In this document: one piece after another, positions 24,688 through 33,312 of the stretch
Position numbering within the stretch: position 1 is the stretch's first letter
Layout of the letters: each line of letters begins with the position of its first letter
Assembly: GCA_963842125.1 (NCBI GenBank)
Contig: CAWJFE010000005.1
Coordinates: 744,001 to 808,000 of the forward strand
DNA length: 64,000 nt
Reading direction: 5' to 3'
Source: CAWCWK01 sp963842125
GTDB lineage: Bacteria > Pseudomonadota > Alphaproteobacteria > Rhizobiales > CAWCWK01
The notes under the pieces: generated by a model
What the model was told of the DNA's origin: nothing
Databases searched by the model: none
The model's input: only the letters and a program-made list of their open reading frames with translations
Made by a program: the position numbers and the translations under genes

Positions 24688-26376
24688 ATGACCGACATTC
24701 CCTCACGCGCCAAGCGCTACCGCATCGACCGTCCCGGCATCGTGGCCGCTGGGGAGGGCGCCGTGGACCTCGAGGAACTGGCGACCCAGATCGACCAGAT
24801 GGCCGCGCGGTTCGGCACCGAGAGCGACGGCGACGACGACGAAGCGCAGCCCGCCGCGCAGGTGATCCAGAAGCTTAGCAACCGGCAGGACGGCATGCAC
24901 ACGCTCGTCGTGGACATGACCAGCCGGGCCGTCGAGGAACTCAAGGCGCAGCATGGCGAGGGCATCCGCATACTCGACGACGACATCGGGTTGGAGCTTT
25001 TTGCCGCGCCGGCTGCGATGCAGGAGCGCATCGCCGCCTTCGCGACGCTCAACGTCGTGCCCCTCGGCGACCAGGCGATCAGCTTCGCGATCAAAGTCGT
25101 CGACCCCGACGGAAATCCCCTGCCGCTGGCCCGCGTATCGCTCTACGGCGAGATGTGGGACGATGCCGGCGTCACCGGTGACGATGGTACCGTCTCGCTG
25201 ACCTTGTTCGGCGAGACGGCCGAGACACTGCGCCTCCTCGCCGTCAAGCCGGCGCGCGACCATTGGGGCATACGCGTCGAGCGCCCCGCGTTGACGCCGG
25301 ACAGCACCGCGACCGTGTCCGTCAAACGTCTTTACGACGGCACATCGTTTCCCGACGAGCAGGTGATCGGCTGGGCGAAGACGGCCATGAAGCTCGATCG
25401 CGGCATGGCCTCCTCGGGGGCGGTCAAGTTGGCCATCATCGATTCCGGGCTCGACACGGCCCACCCCGACCTCACCGCGACCGGCGGGCGCGACTTCGGG
25501 GAGACCTCCCGCCCGAACCAGACCTGGAAGGAGGACGCCTCGGGTCACGGCACGCATGTCGCGGGCATCTGCGCGGCGAGCGACAATGCGATCGGCGTGC
25601 TGGGCGGCGTCGCCAAGGGTGCGAAGGTGTACGGATTGCGGGTGTTTCCCGGAGCGCGCGTATCGAAACTGTTGGCCGCGCTCGACTGGTGCATCGACCA
25701 GAAGGTCGACGTGGCCAACATGAGCCTTGGCACCACGGTCAACGACCCTGGCTTTCACGAACGCATCCAAGCTGCGCGGCGCGCGGGCGTCCTGTTGGTC
25801 GCCGCGGCGGGCAACTCGTCCGGACCGGTCGCCTTCCCTGCTGCTTATCCGGAGGTGATGGCGGTGGCGGCGATCGGCAAGCTCGGCACGTTTCCCGACG
25901 ACTCTCCGCATCAGGGCCATGTCCCGGGTGCATCTCCGGCCTTGGCAGAAGACTACTTCGCTGCCGGCTTCACCTGCTTCGGGCCCGAGATCGATCTATG
26001 CGCCAATGGCGTAGCCGTCGTGTCGACGGTGCCGGGCGGCGGCTATCTACCGATGGATGGCACGTCGATGGCTTCGCCACAGGTCGCGTCCTTCGCCGCG
26101 CGTTTGCTACAGGCCAACAAGGCGATCCGCGACCTGCCGCGCGACGGCGCGCGCGTCGAGGCGCTGCGGAACGCGATCCTGGCGACCTGCACCGACCTTG
26201 GCCTGCCACCGACACTTCAGGGGCGTGGGATGCCCGTCTTTCCCGCCGAGGACGATGCGACGGTACCGCCGCCGCCTCAGTCCGAAAGCGCGATGGCTCG
26301 GCTGCATGATCTATTGGACAAACTGAATGAGGCTATCGAGACGATCGACGACGAACTGGCCCGAGATCCGGCATGA
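24688..26376 (+). CDS. Subtilisin-like (S8) serine protease with N-terminal prodomain and Ig-like region
   Basis: A 562-residue protease of clear S8 type: Asp252 (LAIIDSGLDTAHPDL), His287 (GHGTHVAGI), oxyanion Asn376 (AAAGNSSG) and Ser460 (DGTSMASPQ). The order and spacing are canonical. Residues 1-120 may be an inhibitory prodomain (HTLVVDM and ILDDDIGLELF segments) and 121-215 resemble a carboxypeptidase-regulatory or Ig-like beta domain (VVDPDGNPLPLARVSLYG). No signal peptide is seen, so it is probably cytoplasmic or exported without Sec. The last residues form a short helix (MARLHDLLDKLNEAIETIDDEL). It ends the island. Confidence 0.9.
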   Translation: MTDIPSRAKRYRIDRPGIVAAGEGAVDLEELATQIDQMAARFGTESDGDDDEAQPAAQVIQKLSNRQDGMHTLVVDMTSRAVEELKAQHGEGIRILDDDIGLELFAAPAAMQERIAAFATLNVVPLGDQAISFAIKVVDPDGNPLPLARVSLYGEMWDDAGVTGDDGTVSLTLFGETAETLRLLAVKPARDHWGIRVERPALTPDSTATVSVKRLYDGTSFPDEQVIGWAKTAMKLDRGMASSGAVKLAIIDSGLDTAHPDLTATGGRDFGETSRPNQTWKEDASGHGTHVAGICAASDNAIGVLGGVAKGAKVYGLRVFPGARVSKLLAALDWCIDQKVDVANMSLGTTVNDPGFHERIQAARRAGVLLVAAAGNSSGPVAFPAAYPEVMAVAAIGKLGTFPDDSPHQGHVPGASPALAEDYFAAGFTCFGPEIDLCANGVAVVSTVPGGGYLPMDGTSMASPQVASFAARLLQANKAIRDLPRDGARVEALRNAILATCTDLGLPPTLQGRGMPVFPAEDDATVPPPPQSESAMARLHDLLDKLNEAIETIDDELARDPA

Positions 26377-26429
26377 CCTATGCGGCGTGTTCCAGCGTCC
26401 GTGCGGGGCACGCTCTCGCCGGAAGCAGT

Positions 26430-27287
26430 CTAGCGGAGATCCCGGCCATCCGAAGTCAGGGTCCGCTCAAGGATGACATCGAGCCGGTGGATGTCGGAGC
26501 CGTCCTTGATTGCCGGAAAGAGGCGGCGCACCAGCGGGTCGTGTCCGGGTATCGTCAGTTCGGCCGAGGATGCGAGGCTGCGGATGGTTTCGAAGCCCCG
26601 AAGCACGTCCTCGACATCGACCACGATCGGGAAGGGGCGCTGCGCGATCCAGTTCTCGTAGTAGTGGGCGGCGTCGGAAGCGAGGACGAGCCAGCCAACG
26701 CGCGTTCGCACCCGCACCGCTTGCAGGCCGCGCGAGTGGCCGCCCACGCGGTGGACGGTCACGCCGGGTGCGACCTTGGCGTCTCCATCGTGGAACACGA
26801 CCCGGCCGGCATAGATCCTGCGCACCATCTCGCACACATGCTCGGCGGTGAAGGGCGCACGCAGAACGGGGTGGCACATGCAGGAGCCGGTCGCATACGC
26901 CATTTCCGCCGCCTGCACATGCAAGATTGCGTTAGGAAAGCGATGGAGCGACCCGGCATGATCGTAGTGCAAGTGGGTGACGATGAGCGTCTCGACCTCG
27001 CCGGGTGCGATGCCGAAGGCGGCGAGTTGAGCGGCCGGATCGCGTAGTATCGGACGGTCCCGGCGCGCGCCTTCCTCGGCATCGTAGCCGGTGTCGATGA
27101 CGATGGTCCGTGCACCGTCGCGCAGCACCCAGACGAAATAGTCCATGTCGTGTGGGCTGGCATGGTCGTCGTCGAGGATGAAGCTGTCCGCACGGGTCCG
27201 CCCCGGCCGGTCGGCATAGCGCAGGGCATAGACCTCCCACGTGCCGGTCGTGTCGCGATCGTCCAGACGAGCCCGGTCGAGGCTCAC
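26430..27287 (-). CDS. Metallo-beta-lactamase-fold hydrolase, lactonase-like
   Basis: A 285-residue MBL-fold protein. The metal motif HLHYDHAG is at 105-112, a further His is in HRVGGHSRG, and an Asp in ASDAAHYYEN completes the di-zinc site; the closing His is in TIPGHDP. This set matches the N-acyl homoserine lactonase-like branch. The start is GTG at 27287 in a GTGA overlap with the upstream aldo/keto reductase, so it is the last gene of a six-gene operon behind a tct transporter. In that setting a role opening a catabolic lactone is more likely than quorum quenching, which remains possible. Confidence 0.87.
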   Translation of the reverse strand: MSLDRARLDDRDTTGTWEVYALRYADRPGRTRADSFILDDDHASPHDMDYFVWVLRDGARTIVIDTGYDAEEGARRDRPILRDPAAQLAAFGIAPGEVETLIVTHLHYDHAGSLHRFPNAILHVQAAEMAYATGSCMCHPVLRAPFTAEHVCEMVRRIYAGRVVFHDGDAKVAPGVTVHRVGGHSRGLQAVRVRTRVGWLVLASDAAHYYENWIAQRPFPIVVDVEDVLRGFETIRSLASSAELTIPGHDPLVRRLFPAIKDGSDIHRLDVILERTLTSDGRDLR

Positions 27288-28297
27288 GATAGGTCGACCA
27301 CGCGGCCGCGATAGGGGTAGCGCGGATCGAAATAGGTCGAGCCTGCCGAGCAGCCAGCCGGAACGAGGCTATCGACGAAGGCCTCGTCATCCGGCCCATA
27401 GGCTGTGTCCATCGCGCCGAGATAGGCGTGTAGCTGCGCGGCATCGCGCGGGCCGGCGAGCACCGACGTGACGGTCTCGTTCGCCAGCACCCATTGCACC
27501 GCGACGTCGGCGGTGCGCCGGCCACTGGCGCGGACGTGATCGTCGAAGGCGCGCGCGGCGTCTAGCAGCGCCGGCCGCATCTCCGTCTCGCTGATCCGCC
27601 TGTCCCCTCTCGCACCGCGCGAGCCCTCCGGCGCACCGTCGCGGTACTTGCCCGTCAGGACGCCGCGAGCGAGCGGCGAATAGGTGACGACGCCGATGCC
27701 AAGATGGCGGCAGGCCGGCAGCAACTCCCGCTCGGCCTCGCGATAGAGCGCATGGTAGTAGGGTTGGAGTGCGATCGGAGGCGCGACGCCCAGCCGCTCG
27801 CAGACGCGCACGACCTCCACGATCTTCCAGCCGCGAAAGTTGGAGAGGCCCCAGTGGCGCACCTTTCCGTCCGCGATCGCCTCACCCATGGCGTCGATCG
27901 TCTCATCGAGCGGCGTCGTCTCGTCGTCCCGGTGGACGTAATAGAGATCTATGGCCGCGAGCCCCAACCGGTCTAGGCTGGCGTCGAGCGCCTCCGCTAG
28001 GGAGCGGGCCGAGAGACTGCCCGACCCAGGCACGTCGGGCATCACGTTGCCGAACTTCGTAGCGACGACGAACGCATCGCGGCTCTCGCGGATGGCGCGG
28101 CCTACGATGCGCTCCGACGCCCCGGCGGCATAGACGTTGGCCGTGTCGAGAAAGTTGCCGCCGGCCTCCGCGTAGGCCGCGATCACGTCGATCGCTTCGG
28201 CCTCGTCGGTGCGATCGCCGAACATCATCGTGCCGAGGCAGAGGCATGAGACCATGGGGCCCGCCGTACCCAACCGCTTCCGTGGCAATGCCGTCAT
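27284..28297 (-). CDS. Aldo/keto reductase
   Basis: A 337-residue NADPH-dependent oxidoreductase of the aldo/keto reductase fold. The full catalytic tetrad can be read: Asp51 (FLDTANVY), Tyr56, Lys81 (ATKFGN) and His122 (YYVHRDD). The start at 28297 overlaps the stop of the ABM gene, and its stop overlaps the MBL-fold gene. It is likely to act on a carbonyl or sugar intermediate of the compound imported by the co-transcribed tct system. Length and motifs are normal. Confidence 0.92.
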   Translation of the reverse strand: MTALPRKRLGTAGPMVSCLCLGTMMFGDRTDEAEAIDVIAAYAEAGGNFLDTANVYAAGASERIVGRAIRESRDAFVVATKFGNVMPDVPGSGSLSARSLAEALDASLDRLGLAAIDLYYVHRDDETTPLDETIDAMGEAIADGKVRHWGLSNFRGWKIVEVVRVCERLGVAPPIALQPYYHALYREAERELLPACRHLGIGVVTYSPLARGVLTGKYRDGAPEGSRGARGDRRISETEMRPALLDAARAFDDHVRASGRRTADVAVQWVLANETVTSVLAGPRDAAQLHAYLGAMDTAYGPDDEAFVDSLVPAGCSAGSTYFDPRYPYRGRVVDLS

Positions 28298-28587
28298 GCC
28301 GCGATCCTCGATGAGAAGATGTCGACGTGCTTGCCGACCATCCATTCGCTCGTCTCGGCGTCGAAGGCCAGGAAATGCTCCGTTGCAAGATGCGCTTCGA
28401 AGGCCGCCCGATCGTCGTAGACCTCGTAGAGGAAGACCGTATCGGTACGCGCGGGATCGGTCCACACGTCGAAAACCCGGCATCCGGGCTCCGTGAGGGA
28501 GGCGCGCGCCTGGTCTGCAACGCGGGTCGCGAAGGCGGCCAAATTCGGCTCGCGTACGGTAAAGACGACGCAGACGCAAAAGCTCAT
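28294..28587 (-). CDS. Antibiotic biosynthesis monooxygenase (ABM) domain protein
   Basis: A 97-residue dimeric alpha+beta barrel protein. It begins CVCVVFTVREPN and contains DQARASLTEPGCRVFDVW, DTVFLYEVYDD and AAFEAHLATEHF, the standard ABM / YgiN-like wording. Members oxidise quinol-like substrates or degrade small aromatic or signalling molecules. It overlaps tctA at the start and the aldo/keto reductase at the end, so it belongs to the tct-linked catabolic operon. Confidence 0.88.
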   Translation of the reverse strand: MSFCVCVVFTVREPNLAAFATRVADQARASLTEPGCRVFDVWTDPARTDTVFLYEVYDDRAAFEAHLATEHFLAFDAETSEWMVGKHVDIFSSRIAA

Positions 28588-30149
28588 GGCGCCTTGGTAC
28601 CTTTCGGTGACTGCGGAGCGGCGGCGGACGACTCTGTCATGGCGGCTGGCAGGTAGCGCAGGAAGACCCGCTTCGCAGCTGGCACCTGGCTGAGGATGAG
28701 CGCGACGTTGGCCACCACCAGAACCGCTGCGGCGGGGCGGGTGAGAAACGTCGACAGGTCGCCGTCGGAGATGAGGAGCGCGCGGCGGAAGCTCTCGTCG
28801 AAGAGTCCCCCGAGGATCACACCGATCACCAAAGGGGCGATCGGATACTGCATCCGGATGAGCCCATAGGAGATCAAGCCGACGACGATCATCAAGAAGA
28901 GATCGTTGGTGCCTCCACCGACCGAGAAGGAGCCGATCGTTGTCAGGATCATCACGACCGGCAGGAAGATGGTCTGGGGCAGGCGCAACACCTGAATGAA
29001 GGCTCGCGCCAGGAAGAGACCGAGGACGAGCATAGTCGCCGAGGCCATGACGAGTATGGCGACGATGCGCACGATGAAGTCGGGATCGATCGTCGGACCG
29101 GGCGTCACGTTGTTGATCATCAAGGCGCCGAGGAGAGCGGCGGCGGGGGGCGATCCGGGAATGCCTAGGACGAGAAGAGGAATGAGCGCACCGCCGATGC
29201 AGGCATTGTTGGCCGTCTCCGACGAGAGCAACCCTTCGAGCGAGCCCTTGCCGAAAGCATCCGGATCGCGCGACACGCTCTTGCCGACGCCGTAGGAGAC
29301 CCAACCGGCCACGTCCTCGCCGACGCCTGGCAATGCCCCGATGCCGACGCCGATGGAGCCCGACCTCGCGATGGTCGGCATGTTCCGGCGCAGGGTCCCG
29401 AAGCTCGGCACGATCCGACCGACCTGAATCGGCGTGCCCGAGATCGGGCCGGTGTTGAGCCCGAGGAGGATCTGCGGAATGGCGAAGCACCCCATGAGGA
29501 CCGGCACTACCTGGAAGCCCGACAGGAGGTACGACCACCCGAAGACATATCGCTGCTCCGATAGAATGGGATCGAGCCCCACCATTGCCATCGCGAGGCC
29601 GATGAGGCCCGCGATCCAGCCCTTGATGACGAGGTCCTCGCTCATCAACGTGCCGGAGATCAGGATGCCGAAGAGCGCCAGCAAGGCTTTCTCCGGCGAG
29701 GCGATCTGCGTCGCCATCGCCATCAGAACCCAGACGAAGACGAGGAGGCAGACCGTGCCGATGAGAGTGCCGATGAAGGAGGCCGAGGTCGTGAGGCCGA
29801 GCGCCTCGCCGCCGCGTCCCTGGCGCGCCAGAGGATGACCGTCGAGCGCCGTCGCCGCCGAGGCGGCCGTGCCCGGAATGTTGAGGAGGATCGAGGGGTA
29901 GGAGCCACCGTAAATCGCGCCGACATAGACGCCCATTAGGGCCACCATGGCTTGCTCGACGGGGAACTTGTTGCCGAAGAACCCGGTCAGGATCGTCACC
30001 GCCAAGGTCGCCGTCAGGCCCGGCAGTGCGCCGAAGACGATGCCGAGGGATACGGATAGGAAGAGGTAGAGATAGGTGGCCGGATCGAGCGCGAGGTCGG
30101 TAAGTTCGATGAAGAAGTGACCGAACTGCGTAAGGACGAAGTCGAGCAT
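28584..30149 (-). CDS. tctA: Tripartite tricarboxylate transporter large permease subunit
   Basis: A membrane protein of about 521 residues, the large subunit of the second TTT importer. The blocks FGALPGLTATLAVTIL, YGGSYPSILLNIPGTA, GALPGVGEDVAGW and NNACIGGALIPLLVLGIPGSP are TctA signatures. I prefer ATG 30149, which follows a GGGG element; ATG 30170, overlapping tctB by 16 bases, is the alternative. Its stop overlaps the ABM gene start. The sequence after the second block is clearly distinct from the first tctA at 8015, so this is not a recent duplicate. Confidence 0.93.
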   Translation of the reverse strand: MLDFVLTQFGHFFIELTDLALDPATYLYLFLSVSLGIVFGALPGLTATLAVTILTGFFGNKFPVEQAMVALMGVYVGAIYGGSYPSILLNIPGTAASAATALDGHPLARQGRGGEALGLTTSASFIGTLIGTVCLLVFVWVLMAMATQIASPEKALLALFGILISGTLMSEDLVIKGWIAGLIGLAMAMVGLDPILSEQRYVFGWSYLLSGFQVVPVLMGCFAIPQILLGLNTGPISGTPIQVGRIVPSFGTLRRNMPTIARSGSIGVGIGALPGVGEDVAGWVSYGVGKSVSRDPDAFGKGSLEGLLSSETANNACIGGALIPLLVLGIPGSPPAAALLGALMINNVTPGPTIDPDFIVRIVAILVMASATMLVLGLFLARAFIQVLRLPQTIFLPVVMILTTIGSFSVGGGTNDLFLMIVVGLISYGLIRMQYPIAPLVIGVILGGLFDESFRRALLISDGDLSTFLTRPAAAVLVVANVALILSQVPAAKRVFLRYLPAAMTESSAAAPQSPKGTKAP

Positions 30150-30154
30150 CGCCG

Positions 30155-30916
30155 TCAGCCCCGAATCCAAGGCCGCAGGGTGACGAAGTAATGGTACTCG
30201 ATCTGCTGGAAGAGGAGGCCGGATCGGTTCGGCACGTTCTGGCGGAAGCCGAAGGCCATCGCGATCACGAGCACCAGCGGCACCACGATGGCGATGAGTG
30301 GCGACCAGCGCAGAAAGCCGTCGCGCGGCGCGCCCGCTAGGCGGGCCTCGAGAGGCAGGGCCGCCACGAGACCGATAAGGCAGGCGAGGGTCACCCAGTC
30401 GTCGTCATGCGGCACGTTCCAGCGATCCTGCGGAAAGTTGGCCATCAGCGCATAAAGGGAAGGGAGTGCGACGAAGACGAGCGCGAGGAGCGTCGCGCGG
30501 GTTCGCATCTGATGGAAACCGCCAATCATCGCCAGAAGCACCAAGGCACTGCACAGGATGAAATCGACACGAGGTACGAGTGCGAAGATGTAGAAGAGCA
30601 TCATGGCGGCGGCTGCCATCAGCCTTCCACCCGCGCGGCTCGTCAGCCACGCGCCGGCTGCGCCCATCGTCCCGCCGGTCGGCGCACCGCCCTCGATGAT
30701 GGCCGTGACGAGGAGCGCGACGGACAGGATCAGAAGCGCGGCGAAGATACCGTAGGGAACGAGCGCCGCCGAGTTGTACCATCGCCCGTCCACCCCGGCC
30801 GCGGCCGCCTTGAAGAAGGGGATCGCCGTGGTCTGGTAGAGAAAGAAGAGATTGGCGGCGATCATGACGATCGCCGTCCAGAAATCCTGGCGGCGCAAGG
30901 CGACCTTGTCGTTCAT
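30155..30916 (-). CDS. tctB: Tripartite tricarboxylate transporter small membrane subunit
   Basis: A 253-residue integral membrane protein placed between tctC and tctA. It has an N-terminal helix (FWTAIVMIAANLFFLYQTT), then further helices including LMAAAAMMLFYIFALV, a short GGFHQMRTRATLLA loop and a C-terminal helix SPLIAIVVPLVLVIAMAFG. It is about 100 residues longer than the tctB at 7552, so the assignment rests on position as well as fold. ATG 30916 has a good GGAGGG site. Confidence 0.8.
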   Translation of the reverse strand: MNDKVALRRQDFWTAIVMIAANLFFLYQTTAIPFFKAAAAGVDGRWYNSAALVPYGIFAALLILSVALLVTAIIEGGAPTGGTMGAAGAWLTSRAGGRLMAAAAMMLFYIFALVPRVDFILCSALVLLAMIGGFHQMRTRATLLALVFVALPSLYALMANFPQDRWNVPHDDDWVTLACLIGLVAALPLEARLAGAPRDGFLRWSPLIAIVVPLVLVIAMAFGFRQNVPNRSGLLFQQIEYHYFVTLRPWIRG

Positions 30917-30969
30917 CTCGACCCTCCGCGATACGGTCCTCGGCGGCATCTCGGCGTCACGGCGGCGGT

Positions 30970-30995
30970 GGGGGCCATATTGAAGACGGGCCCCC
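30970..30995 (-). promoter_or_regulatory. Hairpin between tctC and tctB of the second tct operon
   Basis: GGGGGCC at 30970-30976 and GGCCCCC at 30989-30995 are perfect complements with a 12-base loop, in the 87-base gap after the tctC stop. There is no T-run on the minus strand. It parallels the hairpin at the same place in the first tct operon (7477-7513) and may set the ratio of binding protein to membrane subunits. Confidence 0.55.
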
Positions 30996-31003
30996 GACCT
31001 CCG

Positions 31004-32017
31004 TTACGGCTTCGGAATGCCCAACGTCTCCGGATCGACGGTAGCCGCACCCAGGCCCTTGAGGGTCCAGGCGAAGTTGCTCTCCAGGTTGGCAAAGGCG
31101 GCGCTCGCCTCCTCGCCGGAGAGGCCGGAGAGGTCGTAGTAGTTCTCGGAGGCCCAAGTCTTCACGGCGTCGGCCTGCATCGCCTTCTCGAACGCAACCG
31201 AGAGCGCCGTCTTGACGTCTTCGGGTGCCTCATCGAGGACGGCAAAACCGATCGCCTGCTTCAGCGGGAGCGTCTCAGCGAGATCCGGATAGGCGTCGAA
31301 GGCCGAGGGGATTGCCATGTCGTCGAGCTCACCAGCCTCGGGGACCAGCATGGCGAGCGGGCGGATCTGTCCACCTTTGATGAGGCCCTGCTGTTCGGCG
31401 AGCGAGGTGACGATCACCTGTACCTCACCGGAGACCGCCGCCTCCTGGGCCGGACCGGAGCCGCTGTAGGGCACGAACTTGAATGTGGTGTCGGTGCCGT
31501 TCTCGAGCGCCAGCAGGTTGAGGTGATGGATCGATCCCGACCCGGATGCTCCGGCCGCGATCGTGCCCGGTGCCGCCTTGGCCGCGTCGATCAACTCCGC
31601 GAGCGTCTGGTAGGGCGCATCGGCGTTGACCGAGATGAGGTCGGGCGAACCGCCGACGATGAACGGGTACCAGACGTCGAACATCTTGTCCCAGCCGCCC
31701 TGCACGCCGGCCGTCACGTTCGACTCCGAGATGCCGGCGAGCGTGTAGCCATCGGCCGGCTGGTTCAGCACATACGTCATGCCGTTCGAGCCGGCGACGC
31801 CGCCGGTCGTGTTGGTCACCGTGATCGAGACGGGAAGCTCCTTCTCCATCTCGGCCATGATCATGCGGTTGATCGAGTCGGTGCCACCGCCGGCGCCCCA
31901 GACCACAACCGCGTTGATGTCGCGATAGGGGTAGTCCTGTGCCAAGGCCGTTCCGGACAGCATCAGCGTCGTTGCCAGGGCAAGGCTACCGCCGCGCAGG
32001 ATCGTGTTGAGTTTCAT
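31004..32017 (-). CDS. tctC: Tripartite tricarboxylate transporter substrate-binding protein
   Basis: A 337-residue periplasmic receptor. ATG 32017 follows GGGAGGACG and starts a Sec signal (hydrophobic GGSLALATTLMLSGTALA, cleavage near AQDYP). The mature segment DINAVVVWGAGGGTDSINRM is the TctC ligand loop, and IAAGASGSGSIHHLNLLALE plus KFVPYSGSGPAQEA fit the Bug family. It is the first gene of the six-gene leftward operon and is divergent from the dehydrogenase at 32176. Ligand unknown, probably a carboxylated sugar acid or lactone-derived acid. Confidence 0.92.
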   Translation of the reverse strand: MKLNTILRGGSLALATTLMLSGTALAQDYPYRDINAVVVWGAGGGTDSINRMIMAEMEKELPVSITVTNTTGGVAGSNGMTYVLNQPADGYTLAGISESNVTAGVQGGWDKMFDVWYPFIVGGSPDLISVNADAPYQTLAELIDAAKAAPGTIAAGASGSGSIHHLNLLALENGTDTTFKFVPYSGSGPAQEAAVSGEVQVIVTSLAEQQGLIKGGQIRPLAMLVPEAGELDDMAIPSAFDAYPDLAETLPLKQAIGFAVLDEAPEDVKTALSVAFEKAMQADAVKTWASENYYDLSGLSGEEASAAFANLESNFAWTLKGLGAATVDPETLGIPKP

Positions 32018-32097
32018 GTCGTCCTCCCGATGGACCGCTTCATGGTGGAGCGGCTCTCTGATCACGCCACCTCGCCGCCTAAGGCCTTCAGTCACGT

Positions 32098-32115
32098 GCA
32101 TACCATTGCGTATGC
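32098..32115. promoter_or_regulatory. Perfect inverted repeat GCATAC-N6-GTATGC, candidate GntR operator
   Basis: GCATAC (32098-32103), spacer CATTGC, GTATGC (32110-32115). It lies 81 bases upstream of the leftward tctC start and 60 bases upstream of the rightward dehydrogenase start, in the single divergent promoter region of the locus. A GntR/FCD regulator is encoded in the rightward arm. Regulator binding here is inference. Confidence 0.55.
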
Positions 32116-32175
32116 GTTATTGTATTGGTCGTCAACTCGCGTTATGGCGATGGGCGAACCGCGAGGAGAGACGCC

Positions 32176-33312
32176 ATGAAGACACCCGGCCGAACCGTGC
32201 CGTCCGGCATGACCACTGTGGCCGGGGCTGCGAAACCTCTCTCGGTCGCGGTCTTCCACGGCGACGGGATCGGCCCGGAAGTAATGGTGCCAGCCTTGCG
32301 GCTGATCCGCAGGGCTATCGAAGGTCAAGCCTGCGAGCTTCGCTTCGATGACTATCCGGCTGGCGCAGGCCATTATGCGCGGACGGGCGAGGCGCTGCCG
32401 CCTGCGTCGGTAGACTCTGCCCGCACCGCCGACGCGATCCTCCTATCTGCAATGGGTCTGCCGACCGTGCGCTACGCGGACGGAACCGAAATCACGCCGC
32501 AGATCGAGCTGCGCTTTCTGCTCGATCTCTATGCAGGCGTGCGTCCGGTCTTCGTTTTTCCCGGCCAACCTTGCCCGCTTGGCGACCGACGGGCCGGCGA
32601 CATCGACTTCGTGCTCGTGCGCGAATCGACCGAAGGCTTGTTTCACGATCACAAGAACGGCGAGGTGACAGGCGACGAGGCGGTCCGGGAGTCTCTTCTC
32701 ATCACGCGGAAAGCGTCCGAGCGCGTCTTCGACTTTGCCTTCGGACTTGCCGAGCGGAGGCGGGATGCCGGTCGCGGTGCGGGGCGCGTGATGTGCGTCG
32801 ACAAGGCCAACGTGTTTCGCGCATTCGCATTCTTTCGGCGGGTCTTTGAAGAGCGTGCCGCCGCACATCCCGACATCGTCGCCGACATGGGCTATGTCGA
32901 TGCGACCGCCTTATGGATGGTGCAGCGGCCCTGGGAGTTCGACGTGCTGGTGACCGAGAACATGTTCGGCGACATCCTGTCGGACCTCGGCGCCGGCCTG
33001 ATGGGTGGCCTGGGCTTCGCGCCCTCGGCCGATATCGGGGATCGTCATGCGGTGTTCCAGCCCTGCCACGGCTCCGCGCCCGATATCGCGGGCCAGGGCA
33101 TCGCCAACCCGGCGGCGATGATCCTGTCGGGGGCCATGATGCTCGACTGGCTGGGCCAGAAGCACGCCCAGGCCGGGCTCGTCACGGCCGGCGAAAAGCT
33201 CCGTCAGGCGGTCGGCGCCGCGATCGCATCCGGCGAGGCGCGCACGCGCGATATTGGCGGCTTGGCGACCACGGAAGACTTTGCCGATGCTGTCGAGGCG
33301 CATCTTGGCTGA
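32176..33312 (+). CDS. Isocitrate/isopropylmalate/tartrate dehydrogenase-family oxidoreductase
   Basis: A 378-residue NAD(P)-dependent decarboxylating beta-hydroxyacid dehydrogenase. ATG 32176 follows GAGGAGAG. The family landmarks are FHGDGIGPEVM near the start, VRESTEGLF, the metal-binding helix VTENMFGDILSDLGAGLMGG and the CHGSAPDIAGQGIANPAAMILS signature. Because the locus is catabolic and no leuCD is adjacent, a tartrate- or malate-like substrate is more likely than isopropylmalate. It is the first gene of the rightward arm; the next gene overlaps its end. Confidence 0.9.
   Translation: MKTPGRTVPSGMTTVAGAAKPLSVAVFHGDGIGPEVMVPALRLIRRAIEGQACELRFDDYPAGAGHYARTGEALPPASVDSARTADAILLSAMGLPTVRYADGTEITPQIELRFLLDLYAGVRPVFVFPGQPCPLGDRRAGDIDFVLVRESTEGLFHDHKNGEVTGDEAVRESLLITRKASERVFDFAFGLAERRRDAGRGAGRVMCVDKANVFRAFAFFRRVFEERAAAHPDIVADMGYVDATALWMVQRPWEFDVLVTENMFGDILSDLGAGLMGGLGFAPSADIGDRHAVFQPCHGSAPDIAGQGIANPAAMILSGAMMLDWLGQKHAQAGLVTAGEKLRQAVGAAIASGEARTRDIGGLATTEDFADAVEAHLG

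Noticed and set aside
17522..26376. Recently acquired mobile island
   Set aside because: Base composition looks like the neighbourhood, and no integrase, tRNA, direct repeats or IS ends border the region, so transfer is not supported by what can be seen.
26430..27287. Quorum-quenching acyl-homoserine lactonase
   Set aside because: The fold allows it, but the gene ends an operon with a transporter and oxidoreductases, and no LuxI/LuxR-type quorum pair is near, so a catabolic lactonase is the simpler reading.
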